From: Leifsonia sp. C5G2
GTDB lineage: Bacteria > Actinomycetota > Actinomycetes > Actinomycetales > Microbacteriaceae
Direction of reading: 5' to 3'
Length of the DNA stretch: 64,000 nt
Assembly: GCF_013359685.1 (NCBI RefSeq)
Contig: NZ_JABFMV010000003.1
Span: 186,001 to 250,000 of the forward strand
In this document: positions 15,491-23,613 of the stretch, piece after piece
Numbering within the stretch: the stretch's first letter is position 1
Layout: every line of letters begins with the position of its first letter
Notes under the pieces: model-generated
What the model saw: the letters and a program-made list of their open reading frames with translations, nothing else
Databases searched by the model: none
What the model was told of the DNA's origin: nothing
Translations under genes and position numbers: made by a program

Positions 15491-16591
15491 ATGGAGATCG
15501 CCCTGGACCGCGACGAAGCGCGCCGCATCGCCGTGCGCGCGCAGCGCCTCGACGCCGACCGCCCGGCGGAGCTCGTGCCACTGGTTGAGCACCTCACGTT
15601 CGTGCAGCTGGACCCGACGGCGGCGATCGCGCCGAGCGCCGACCTAATCGCCTACACGCGGATCGGCGCGGCCTACCGTCCGGAGCAGCTGCAGGCCGCG
15701 GTCGAGCGTGACCGGGCGCTGTACGAGCTGAAGGCGCAGGACGACCCGGTGCAGCCTCCGTTCGCGATGCTCCGCCCGGTCTCCGACCTGGCGCTCAACC
15801 TCGACCGCATGTCCTCCGGGCCCGCGCACGGGGGCTGGCGGGCGTGGCTGGAGGCGAATCCCCGGTTCCGGCGCGACGTGCTCGACCGGCTGCGCGGCGC
15901 CGGTCCGCTGCTGTCGAAGGACATCCCGGACACCGCGGAGGTGCCGTGGACCTCGACCGGCTGGACGCACGACAAGAACGTCACCCACATGCTGGAGCTG
16001 CTGCAGGGGCGCGGCGAGGTCGCCGTCGCGGGCCGGATCGGCCGGCAGCGCACGTGGGATCTCGCCGAGCGCGTGTACCCGACCGACATCGCGGTGGTGC
16101 CGGAGGCCGAGGCGGCCCGGCTGCGCGACGAGCGCCGCCTGCGGGCGCTGGGCATCGCGCGTCCCCAGCTCGTCGGCGACGCCGGTGCGCCCGCGCGGGT
16201 CGAGGGCAGCGACCGGGTCTGGCGGGTCGATCCGGAGGCGGTCGGGAAGCCGTTCGCGGGGCGCACGGCCCTGCTCTCGCCGTTCGACCGCCTCATCCAC
16301 GACCGCGTGCGCTCGCAGGAGCTGTTCGGCTTCGAGTACCTGCTCGAGATGTACAAGCCGGCGGCGAAGCGCCGCTGGGGCTACTTCGCGCTGCCGATCC
16401 TGCACGGCGACCGCCTGGTCGGGAAGCTCGACGCGACCGCCGACCGCAAGGCCGGGGTGCTGCGCGTCGACGCCGTCCACGAGGACGAACCCCTCGACGC
16501 CGCCGCACGCGACGACGTCGACCACGCGATCGCCGACCTCGCCGCCTGGCTGGGACTCACCCCCGAGATTCGTGCCCAATCAGCGGAATGA
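15491..16591 (+). CDS. YcaQ-type winged-helix DNA glycosylase family protein
   Basis: 366 residues beginning with the family's typical opening (ARRIAVRAQRLDA, then FVQLDPTAAIAPSADLIAYTRI). The three winged-helix repeats and the segment KPAAKRRWGYFALPILHGDRLVGKLDATADRKAGVL match the HTH_42 (YcaQ/AlkZ-like) family. In Streptomyces and E. coli, members unhook DNA interstrand cross-links. Whether this copy has that activity depends on QxQ/QxD active-site residues. The motif FVQLDPT shows the QxD version. The 3' end forms one arm of the palindrome at 16567-16621. Confidence 0.82.
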   Translation: MEIALDRDEARRIAVRAQRLDADRPAELVPLVEHLTFVQLDPTAAIAPSADLIAYTRIGAAYRPEQLQAAVERDRALYELKAQDDPVQPPFAMLRPVSDLALNLDRMSSGPAHGGWRAWLEANPRFRRDVLDRLRGAGPLLSKDIPDTAEVPWTSTGWTHDKNVTHMLELLQGRGEVAVAGRIGRQRTWDLAERVYPTDIAVVPEAEAARLRDERRLRALGIARPQLVGDAGAPARVEGSDRVWRVDPEAVGKPFAGRTALLSPFDRLIHDRVRSQELFGFEYLLEMYKPAAKRRWGYFALPILHGDRLVGKLDATADRKAGVLRVDAVHEDEPLDAAARDDVDHAIADLAAWLGLTPEIRAQSAE

Positions 16592-16621
16592 CGGCGCCGA
16601 AACGCGCATTCGGCACGAATC
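16567..16621. repeat. Imperfect palindrome at a convergent gene junction
   Basis: Arms 16567-16580 and 16608-16621 pair with one mismatch. The left arm lies in the last codons of the YcaQ-type gene. The sequence resembles the perfect palindrome at 56130-56180 (both contain GATTCGTGCC followed by AATnAGCGGnAT). It probably serves as a bidirectional terminator. Confidence 0.7.
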
Positions 16622-16630
16622 GGCGGCCCG

Positions 16631-17389
16631 CTAGTGCGGGTCGGAGGCGTTGAGCACCTCGACGACCCGGTCGTAGTCGCCGCGCGCCTCTCCGTAGCGC
16701 AGGAACTTGACCCGCTCGACCTGCAGCTCCTTCGCATCCGGCTGCGTCTCGATGAGCTGCATGACCTCGGCGACGAACGCGTCGAGCGGCATCGCGAAGG
16801 AGCTCTCGCGCTGACCGGGCATGAGGTCCGTGGCGACCGACGGCGGCTCCAGCTCCACGACCTTCACGCTCGTGTCGGCCAGCTGCAGACGGATGCTCTC
16901 GCTGAGCATGTGGATGGCCGCCTTGCTGGCGTTGTAGCTGGGTGTGACCTTCAGCGGCGTGAAGGCGAGCCCGGACGAGACGGTGACGATGGTGGCGTCG
17001 GGCCGGGTCTGAAGGTGCTCGACGAACGCGGCGATGAGCCGGATCGGGCCGAGGATGTTGGTCGTGATCGTCGCCTCGGCGGAGTCGAGGAAGCCGGCGG
17101 GCGTGTGCCAGTCCTCGGCCCGCATGATGCCGGCCATCGCGACGAGCACGTTGAGGTCGGGATGGGCGGCGAGCACCTGCGCCGCGGCCGCCCGGATGCT
17201 CTCCGGATCCGCAGTGTCGATGCGGACTGTGCCGATTCCGGGGTGCTCCGCGGCGATCCGCTCGAGGAGTTCGGTGCGACGTCCTCCGACGACGACGGTG
17301 TTGCCGCGCTCGTGCAGGGCGACGGCGAGGGCGAGCCCGATGCCGCTGGTGGCGCCGGGGATGAAGACGGTGTTCCCTGTGATGTCCAT
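16631..17389 (-). CDS. Short-chain dehydrogenase/reductase
   Basis: 252 residues. The NAD(P)-binding TGxxxGIG-type motif is GATSGIGLA (about 13-21). VAMAGIM, catalytic Ser (VTVSSGL) and YNASK (YxxxK) are all present. The start is ATG 17389 (MDITGN), with a GTG two codons earlier. The gene diverges from an MmyB-like regulator. In that regulator family (MLTR ligand-binding domain), an adjacent SDR gene is a recognised arrangement. Substrate unknown, perhaps a fatty-acid-like compound. Confidence 0.88.
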   Translation of the reverse strand: MDITGNTVFIPGATSGIGLALAVALHERGNTVVVGGRRTELLERIAAEHPGIGTVRIDTADPESIRAAAAQVLAAHPDLNVLVAMAGIMRAEDWHTPAGFLDSAEATITTNILGPIRLIAAFVEHLQTRPDATIVTVSSGLAFTPLKVTPSYNASKAAIHMLSESIRLQLADTSVKVVELEPPSVATDLMPGQRESSFAMPLDAFVAEVMQLIETQPDAKELQVERVKFLRYGEARGDYDRVVEVLNASDPH

Positions 17390-17490
17390 GACCACAGCGT
17401 GCGCAGGCCCGGCGCCCGGAGGAAGTGGAGCGGTCGTCCAGGGATCGGCGGTCCCTGGTTCGCCGTGGGCCGGGCCGCCATCATGGAGTC

Positions 17491-18354
17491 ATGGATCGTT
17501 CCGCCCTCGCCGACTTCCTCCGGCGGCACCGCGAGACGCTGCGCCCGGAGGACGTCGGCCTTCCGCCGGGTGCCCGCCGCCGTGCTCCCGGGCTGCGGCG
17601 GGAGGAGGTCGCGCTCCTCGCGGCCATGTCGACCGACTACTACACGCGGCTGGAGCAGCGGCGCGGGCCGCAGCCGAGCGACCAGATGCTCGCCTCCCTC
17701 GCCCGTGCCCTCCGGCTGACGGCCGACGAACGGGACTACCTCTACCGCGTCGCCGGGCACAACACCCCGGACCGGATCTCGGCGGGCGATCACCTCTCCC
17801 CCGCCCTTCAGCGTGTGCTCGACCGGCTGCAGGACACCCCGGCGCTCGTGCTGTCGTCCACCGGCGAGACGCTGGTGCAGAACCGGATGGCCGTTGCCCT
17901 GCTGGGCGACCGGTCCGGGTACACGGGGCTCGCGCGCAGCGAGTACTACCGCTGGTTCACCGAGCCGGAGACCGCACGCGCGCAGTACCCCGAGGACGAC
18001 CGCGAGCGCCAGAGCCGCGCGCAGGTCGCCTCGCTGCGGGACGCGTACGGCACGATGGGCCCGCGGTCCCGCGCCGGTGAGCTGGTGCGCGCGTTGCTGG
18101 CCGAGAGCCCGGAATTCGCCGCGCTGTGGGAGCGGCACGAGGTCGCCCGCCGGTTCGAGGACCACAAGACCCTCCTGCATCCCGAGCTCGGCGCGATCGA
18201 GCTGGACTGCCAGGCGCTGTTCACCGAGGACCAGTCGCAGTGCCTGCTCGTGCTGACCGCCGCTCCGCGCACCGAAGCCGCCGAGAAGCTCGCCCTCCTC
18301 GGCGTCCTGGGCACCCAATCCTTCGCCCCCTCCGCCCCGGCCAAGAGCTCCTGA
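17491..18354 (+). CDS. MmyB-like XRE transcriptional regulator
   Basis: 287 residues. An XRE HTH (about 5-80: RREEVALLAAMSTDYYTRLEQRRG) is followed by an MLTR/MmyB-like PAS-fold ligand-binding domain (about 100-275), with NRMAVALLGD and YYRWF typical of the family. It is expected to repress or activate the divergent SDR gene. The final codons (PAKSS and stop) lie inside the left arm of a perfect 30-bp palindrome. Confidence 0.9.
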   Translation: MDRSALADFLRRHRETLRPEDVGLPPGARRRAPGLRREEVALLAAMSTDYYTRLEQRRGPQPSDQMLASLARALRLTADERDYLYRVAGHNTPDRISAGDHLSPALQRVLDRLQDTPALVLSSTGETLVQNRMAVALLGDRSGYTGLARSEYYRWFTEPETARAQYPEDDRERQSRAQVASLRDAYGTMGPRSRAGELVRALLAESPEFAALWERHEVARRFEDHKTLLHPELGAIELDCQALFTEDQSQCLLVLTAAPRTEAAEKLALLGVLGTQSFAPSAPAKSS

Positions 18355-18411
18355 GTTCTTCGAGAATTCCGCGGCGATTCGCTCGAAGAACTCAGGAGCT
18401 CTTGGCCGGGG
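18335..18411. terminator. Perfect 30-bp inverted repeat spanning the regulator's stop codon
   Basis: Arms 18335-18364 and 18382-18411 are exact reverse complements with a 17-nt loop. The left arm includes the last six codons and stop of the regulator gene, so the palindrome is partly coding. It separates two co-directional genes and should form a very stable hairpin. It has no U-tract. Confidence 0.75.
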
Positions 18412-18424
18412 TTGGGGGAGGTCG

Positions 18425-18430
18425 TACGGT
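18425..18430 (+). promoter_or_regulatory. -10 hexamer TACGGT, leaderless start
   Basis: TACGGT lies 6 nt before GTG 18437. Confidence 0.5.
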
Positions 18431-18436
18431 GGCGGG

Positions 18437-19363
18437 GTGAACGGGGGACGGTGGAGTCGCGAGGATCCGGTGGTGGAGTGGCTGCTGGGGGGAGATCCGG
18501 CGATCCGCTGGCAGACGCTGCGCGATCTGGTCGGTGCGCCGGAGGATGAGGTCCGGGCCGAGCGGGCCAGGGTCGAGACCGAGGGCTGGGGAGCGCACCT
18601 GCTCGACCAGCAGGACGCGTCCGGCACCTGGGGCGGGACGGTCTGGAAGCCGGAGGACCGGGACGCGACCGACAGCGTCGTGCTGCTGCTCGCCCTGCTC
18701 GGCGCCGATGGCGACAGGACGCGCGCCGCGCTCGACCGGACGGCGGCGGGGGTCGACTGGGGCGAGGAGTGGGGACACAGCCCCTTCTTCGACGGCGAGG
18801 TCGAGCCGTGCATCAACGGCCGGGTGCTGACCGCGGGCGCGCCGTACGGCCACGCCACCGAGACGATGCTGGGAAAGCTGCTCGACACCCAGCAGTCCGA
18901 CGGCGGCTGGAACTGCTACGCCGAGACCCGGGACGATCCCGGCTCCTTCCACAGCACCGTCTGCGTCGTCGAGGCGCTCGCCGCCTACCGCGACGCCGGC
19001 GGGCCGACCGACGTCGCCGAGCCGCTGCACCGCGGCCAGGAGTACCTCCTGGAGCGCGGGATGATGCGCCGCCGATCCACCGGAGAACTCATCGACGAGG
19101 GCTGGCTCGCGGCCGCGTTCCCCTACTACTGGCGCTACGACGTGCTGCGCGGCCTCGACCACCTGCGCACCGCCGGCCTCCCTTACGACGAACGGGCGGA
19201 GGAGGCGGTCGAGGTCATAGCGAGGCAGCGTGGCGCCGACGGCCGCTGGACGCTCAACCCCCCGCTCCCCGGCCGTCCCGCGGTCGCGCTGGAGACCGTC
19301 GGCGAGCCGAGCAGGTGGAACACGCTCCGCGCCCTCCGTGTGCTCGACTGGGCCGGCGCATAG
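18437..19363 (+). CDS. Squalene cyclase/prenyltransferase-like toroid protein
   Basis: 308 residues from GTG 18437. Repeated helical units carry QxxxGxW-like motifs (QQDASGTWGG, QQSDGGWNC, QRGADGRWTL), as in alpha/alpha toroid proteins such as terpene cyclases and prenyltransferases. It is about half the length of a full cyclase and lacks an obvious DxDD motif, so terpene cyclisation is not supported. It may bind or degrade a small molecule or glycan. The gene stands alone after a long hairpin. Confidence 0.75.
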   Translation: MNGGRWSREDPVVEWLLGGDPAIRWQTLRDLVGAPEDEVRAERARVETEGWGAHLLDQQDASGTWGGTVWKPEDRDATDSVVLLLALLGADGDRTRAALDRTAAGVDWGEEWGHSPFFDGEVEPCINGRVLTAGAPYGHATETMLGKLLDTQQSDGGWNCYAETRDDPGSFHSTVCVVEALAAYRDAGGPTDVAEPLHRGQEYLLERGMMRRRSTGELIDEGWLAAAFPYYWRYDVLRGLDHLRTAGLPYDERAEEAVEVIARQRGADGRWTLNPPLPGRPAVALETVGEPSRWNTLRALRVLDWAGA

Positions 19364-19473
19364 ACGAAGAGCGGCGGCTTCGCCTCCGGCGTTCCCACGT
19401 CAGGAATGCACGCGTACTAGGTCTCTATGAGTAGGGCCAGAACGCTGTCACCCTGATCGCGGGAGGATTCGAC

Positions 19474-20790
19474 ATGACCGAAACGGTGGACCTGATCGAG
19501 GTGCTCCGGCGCGCCTCCAACGCTCTCCCCGATGACACAGGCCTGCGCCTGCGCCTGGCCGAACAGCTCCACCTCGCAGGCCGACCGACCGAAGCGCTCT
19601 CGGAGTGCGCCCGCGTGCTCGAACGGGACCCCGCCGACCAGGTGGCCGCTCTTCTGGTCGGGCGGATCACTGAAGCGCTCGGTGCGACCGTGCCAGACGC
19701 GATCGCGCCAGACGCGAAGGTGGACGGAGACGCGACGGTCGGCGACGACGATCGGATGTCGACGGACACCGGCACCGGCACCGCCGCCACGTCCTCCCCA
19801 GAGTTCGATTGGGAGGCCGCCGCCGCCGACCTCGGCGACGCGGCCCACCCGGTCTTCGTCACCGGGCCGTCTCCAGAGCGCGACGACGACGCGGCCTCCG
19901 CGCCCACAACGCGCCCGGAGGTCACTCTGGCCGACGTCGCCGGCATGGAGCAGGCGAAGGCACGGATCGAAGCGAGCTTCCTCGTCCCGCTGCGCAACCC
20001 CGAGCTCGCGGCGCTGTACCGGCTCGACCTCAGAGGTGGGCTTCTGCTCTACGGGCCGCCCGGCTGCGGCAAGACCTTCCTCGGCCGTGCGCTCGCCGGT
20101 GAGTTGGACGCCGGTTTCATCGAGGTGGGCATCGCCGACGTCCTCGACATGTACCTCGGGCAGTCGGAGCGCAACCTCCAGCGACTCTTCGCAGACGCCC
20201 GTCGCTCGGCGCCCACCGTCATCTTCTTCGATGAGCTGGATGCGCTCGGCGCGCGCCGTTCCACCCTGGGCAGCGGGGCCATGCGCACGACGGTGAATCA
20301 GCTCCTGGCCGAGCTCGACGGGGTCGGCTCCGACAACACCGGCGTCTACGTCGTCGGGGCGACCAACGCGCCGTGGGATGTCGACCCGGCGCTCCGGCGC
20401 CCCGGCCGGTTCGACCGGACCATCCTGGTCGCCCCGCCCGACGAGATCGCGCGGGCGGCGATCTTTCGCGCGCATCTGGCGACGCGACCGGTCGAAGGCA
20501 TCGACCTCGACCAGCTTGCACAGCGCACCGACGGCTTCTCCGGCGCCGACGTCGCGCATGTCTGTGCAACCGCCGTCGAGGCAGCACTGATGGACTCCAT
20601 CCGCGGCGGCGAGCCCCGCCTGGTCGGGATGCGGGAGTTGCTCGCCGCCATCGACGATGTACAGCCGTCGGTGGGACCGTGGCTGCAGACCGCCCGCAAT
20701 GTCGTCGAGTTCGCGAACACGGCGGGCGAGTACGACGAGTTGGCGGATTACCTGGCCGCCGCCCGGTCGCCGAAACGCCGTCGCCGATGA
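19474..20790 (+). CDS. TPR-containing AAA+ ATPase (Cdc48/FtsH class)
   Basis: 438 residues. An N-terminal TPR-like helical repeat (about 5-70) leads through an acidic, Asp/Thr-rich linker (70-145) to a single AAA+ module. Walker A is GPPGCGKT (194-201), Walker B IFFDEL (250-255), pore loop DMYLGQSE (225-232), sensor VVGATNAP (293-300), and arginine fingers RRPGRFDR (308-315). There is no membrane segment or protease zinc motif, so it is not FtsH itself. GGGAGG precedes ATG 19474. The stop overlaps the start of the TPR-membrane protein (ATGA), so the pair is made together. Confidence 0.85.
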   Translation: MTETVDLIEVLRRASNALPDDTGLRLRLAEQLHLAGRPTEALSECARVLERDPADQVAALLVGRITEALGATVPDAIAPDAKVDGDATVGDDDRMSTDTGTGTAATSSPEFDWEAAAADLGDAAHPVFVTGPSPERDDDAASAPTTRPEVTLADVAGMEQAKARIEASFLVPLRNPELAALYRLDLRGGLLLYGPPGCGKTFLGRALAGELDAGFIEVGIADVLDMYLGQSERNLQRLFADARRSAPTVIFFDELDALGARRSTLGSGAMRTTVNQLLAELDGVGSDNTGVYVVGATNAPWDVDPALRRPGRFDRTILVAPPDEIARAAIFRAHLATRPVEGIDLDQLAQRTDGFSGADVAHVCATAVEAALMDSIRGGEPRLVGMRELLAAIDDVQPSVGPWLQTARNVVEFANTAGEYDELADYLAAARSPKRRRR

Positions 20791-22847
20791 CAGACGACTC
20801 CGACCCGTCCGCTCGCGCGCTCGAGCGCGGCCGGATGCTGCGCGAGCTCGGGCGACTCGATCACGCGGCGGACATCCTGGGGCGGGCACTCGCGCAGGAA
20901 CCTGACCACGTCGGACTCCTGGTCGAACTCAGCGACGTGGCGTACGCGCAGGGAGACTTCCGGCGAGCCGCCGATCTCGCCGACGCCGCTTTGGCCGGGG
21001 ATCCCGCCGACGGCTCCGCGCTCATCAGCGCGGCGGATGCGGCGCGCCGACTCGACGATGACGAGCGGGCGCTGGAGTTGAGCGCGACGGTGGTGGAGCG
21101 GCACCCTCTGTGGGCGCCTGCGCTGCGCTGCCGGTACCTGGCACTCGCCGACGCGTTCCAGGATGCGCCCGCCGACGAACCCCGCCGTGCTGCCTGGGGG
21201 AAGGAGGCGAAGCGCATCGTAGACCGGCTTGCGGAAGAAGGTCCGAAGGATCTCACCGCGGCTGTGGTACGCAGCCTGTACACGATCACCTTCCTCGGGG
21301 ACATGGAGCGCGCGACCGACGAGGTGAGGGATGCGCTCGCGCTCTTTCCGGACAACGCGGAGCTGCTCTCGTTGCTGGCTCGCCTGGAGGCGCAGAACCA
21401 GGAGACGGCCGCCGCCACCGCCTACGCCCGCGCCGCGCTGAGCACTGCACCGGACGACGAGACGGCACGGAAGGTCCTGCTCCGGGCCACCGGGGACGCC
21501 ATGCAGCACGGGTGGTTCCTCTGCGCCTTCGCCGGACTGTTCGGCGGCACGCTCGCCCTTACCGGCTGGCCGCTGCTCTACAAGCCGCTCGTCGCGGTCG
21601 AGCTGCTCCTGCTCGCGCTCATGTTCTGGCGCACGGGCGCCGCGCTCCGTGCGACGGACCTGGCCGGGTACCGGCGAGCGCGGCCCGTCCGGTGGGTGCT
21701 GTGGTGTGCTGCGGTCGTCGGGATGTGCGCCCTCCTGGCCGCGCTGCTGGCCCTGCCCGCCGGCGGCGACGCCGGGCGGCTCGCCGTCGCAGTGGGCGGG
21801 ATGTCCGCGGCCGCAGGCTGGGGCACCTTCGCCTACACCTGGGCACTGCGCTCGTATCGCCCCGAAACGACCCGGCACTACGTCGTCGAGGGCCCTCCGA
21901 CCCCCGTGCCGCTGATGCGCTACACCGGAATGCGCTACGCCCTGGTCGGCTACCTCACAGCACCTCTGCTGTTGAGCGGATGGCCGTGGATGTACCGGGC
22001 CGCCCTGACGCTCCTCCTGCTGTACGCGCTCATCCGCGGGACCCCTGTGCTGCGACGGATGGGCCGGCAGGGGCTGACGGAATTCCGCGCATCTCAGCGG
22101 CGCCGGTGGCGACGGTGGTGCCGACGGATGGCAGTCCTGAGCGCGCTCTACGCCGCACTGCTGACCTTCGCGCCGTCGGCGTCCGCGTCGGCGAACGCCC
22201 TGTACTGCACGGTGGCGCTCGTCGTGACCGTTGTCATCCTGTTGCTCGCCGGCACAGATGCATCGGCGGAGGCGGAGACGGAGGCCGAGGGTACGGCCCC
22301 CGTGGGCCGTCCTCCGGGACCGGCCGACGCCGACCCCGTCCCCGCCGACCGTGCCGGGATCGCAGCGCCGGTGGACGGCCTCCCGCGGCGCAGGCAGTGG
22401 GGGTGGGCGGCGATCCTCGTCGTGGCGATGGCCATCCCGCTCCTGGCGAACCTGGGCAGGCTCGGCGGCTCCGATGCCGCACCGTCGATCCCGCCCATAC
22501 CCAGCCAGATCCGCCCGACCCTCGCCCTGCCTGTTCCGTACAGCACGGCACTGGCGACCGATGGAGAGGCCACTCAGCAGGCGGTCGTGCACGTCACCGC
22601 CGACGGAGGAGGCACATTCTGGATCACCGGAGGCCTGGGCGGAAAGGGGTTTCGCGACGAGGTCTCCTTCACCGGCAGCCTCGAGCGCACCTACACCGTC
22701 GATCCCGCAGCGGATACCTCGCTGTTCGTGGGGGTGACGACCGATTCGACAACCGAGAGCGTCGGCTGCCGGCTGCTGGTGGACGGCGTCGTCGTCTCGG
22801 AACGGACGAACCGCGCTGCGGCCTTCTGTAGCAGCTCTGCTCGATGA
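20787..22847 (+). CDS. TPR / multi-TM / MmpS-like fusion protein
   Basis: 686 residues. Residues 1-235 are TPR-like helical repeats (RALAQEPDHVGLLVELSDVAYAQG and similar). About eight or nine hydrophobic segments follow (about 238-500), with an acidic linker. One more membrane helix (about 540-555) leads to an extracytoplasmic C-terminal domain. That domain ends VGCRLLVDGVVVSERTNRAAAFC, closely resembling the MmpS fold (IGC..xxNGxV..E......FC). MmpS proteins assist lipid or siderophore export. The protein is coupled by a 4-bp overlap to the AAA+ ATPase and could be its membrane partner or substrate. I know no described system with this pair. Confidence 0.8.
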   Translation: MTDDSDPSARALERGRMLRELGRLDHAADILGRALAQEPDHVGLLVELSDVAYAQGDFRRAADLADAALAGDPADGSALISAADAARRLDDDERALELSATVVERHPLWAPALRCRYLALADAFQDAPADEPRRAAWGKEAKRIVDRLAEEGPKDLTAAVVRSLYTITFLGDMERATDEVRDALALFPDNAELLSLLARLEAQNQETAAATAYARAALSTAPDDETARKVLLRATGDAMQHGWFLCAFAGLFGGTLALTGWPLLYKPLVAVELLLLALMFWRTGAALRATDLAGYRRARPVRWVLWCAAVVGMCALLAALLALPAGGDAGRLAVAVGGMSAAAGWGTFAYTWALRSYRPETTRHYVVEGPPTPVPLMRYTGMRYALVGYLTAPLLLSGWPWMYRAALTLLLLYALIRGTPVLRRMGRQGLTEFRASQRRRWRRWCRRMAVLSALYAALLTFAPSASASANALYCTVALVVTVVILLLAGTDASAEAETEAEGTAPVGRPPGPADADPVPADRAGIAAPVDGLPRRRQWGWAAILVVAMAIPLLANLGRLGGSDAAPSIPPIPSQIRPTLALPVPYSTALATDGEATQQAVVHVTADGGGTFWITGGLGGKGFRDEVSFTGSLERTYTVDPAADTSLFVGVTTDSTTESVGCRLLVDGVVVSERTNRAAAFCSSSAR

Positions 22848-22889
22848 GAGCGCGCTCCCCGTGATCGCCCGGGGTAGTGGCGACGGGCG

Positions 22890-22895
22890 TACAGT
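22890..22895 (+). promoter_or_regulatory. -10 hexamer TACAGT, leaderless start
   Basis: TACAGT lies 7 nt before ATG 22903. Confidence 0.5.
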
Positions 22896-22902
22896 CCACC
22901 CC

Positions 22903-23613
22903 ATGACCGCTCGCACCCTGCTCCTGATCCGTCACGGCGAGAGCACCGCGAACGTCGCGGCCGCAGCGGCGGAGGCCGCCGGCGCCGAGGTGATCGCCGT
23001 CGAGGCGCGCGATCCCGACGTCGCCCTCTCCCCGCTCGGCGAACTGCAGGCGGGCGCGCTCGGCGCCCGCCTGCGCGCCGCCCTCCCGGCCGACGCCGTC
23101 GTCTTCAGCTCGCCCTACCACCGGGCCGTGCAGACCGCCCGGTTCGCCCTCGGCGAGGAGGTGCCCCTGCTGCTCGACGAGCGCCTGCGCGACCGGGAGC
23201 TCGGCATCCTGGACCGTCTGACCGCGCTCGGCGTCGAGCACCGCCTTCCGCTGGAGGCCGAGCGCCGGCGCTGGGCGGGGAAGTTCTACTACCGGCCGCC
23301 GGGCGGCGAGGCGTGGACGGATGTCGCCCTGCGCATCCGCTCCTTCCTCCGCGACCTTCCCGCCGACAGCGGGACGGTGGTCGTGTTCGCCCACGACGCC
23401 GTGGTGAGCCTGTTCCTGTATGTGCTGCTGCGGATGTCCGAGGCGCAACTGGCGGACCACCTGCTGACCCATCCTGTCGCGAACGCGTCGGTCACCGAGC
23501 TGACCTCCGACGGGTCGGGATGGACGCTGCAAGCCTTCGCCGACGACGAGCACCTCGCCGCCGCGGGCCTCCCCGCGACCGAGCACCCCGGTCAGGCGCG
23601 TGCCGATGCGTGA
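22903..23613 (+). CDS. Histidine phosphatase family protein
   Basis: 236 residues. The catalytic RHGES motif (10-14) and the second His (FAHDAVVS) define the phosphoglycerate mutase-like histidine phosphatase superfamily, with SSPYHRAVQTA as the conserved Arg site. It dephosphorylates a small molecule or protein by a phosphohistidine intermediate; the substrate is unknown. Its end overlaps the start of the NnrD gene by 8 bp, so they form an operon. Confidence 0.88.
   Translation: MTARTLLLIRHGESTANVAAAAAEAAGAEVIAVEARDPDVALSPLGELQAGALGARLRAALPADAVVFSSPYHRAVQTARFALGEEVPLLLDERLRDRELGILDRLTALGVEHRLPLEAERRRWAGKFYYRPPGGEAWTDVALRIRSFLRDLPADSGTVVVFAHDAVVSLFLYVLLRMSEAQLADHLLTHPVANASVTELTSDGSGWTLQAFADDEHLAAAGLPATEHPGQARADA

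Noticed and set aside
19474-20790. FtsH protease
   Set aside because: The single AAA module lacks membrane helices and the HEXXH zinc protease domain.
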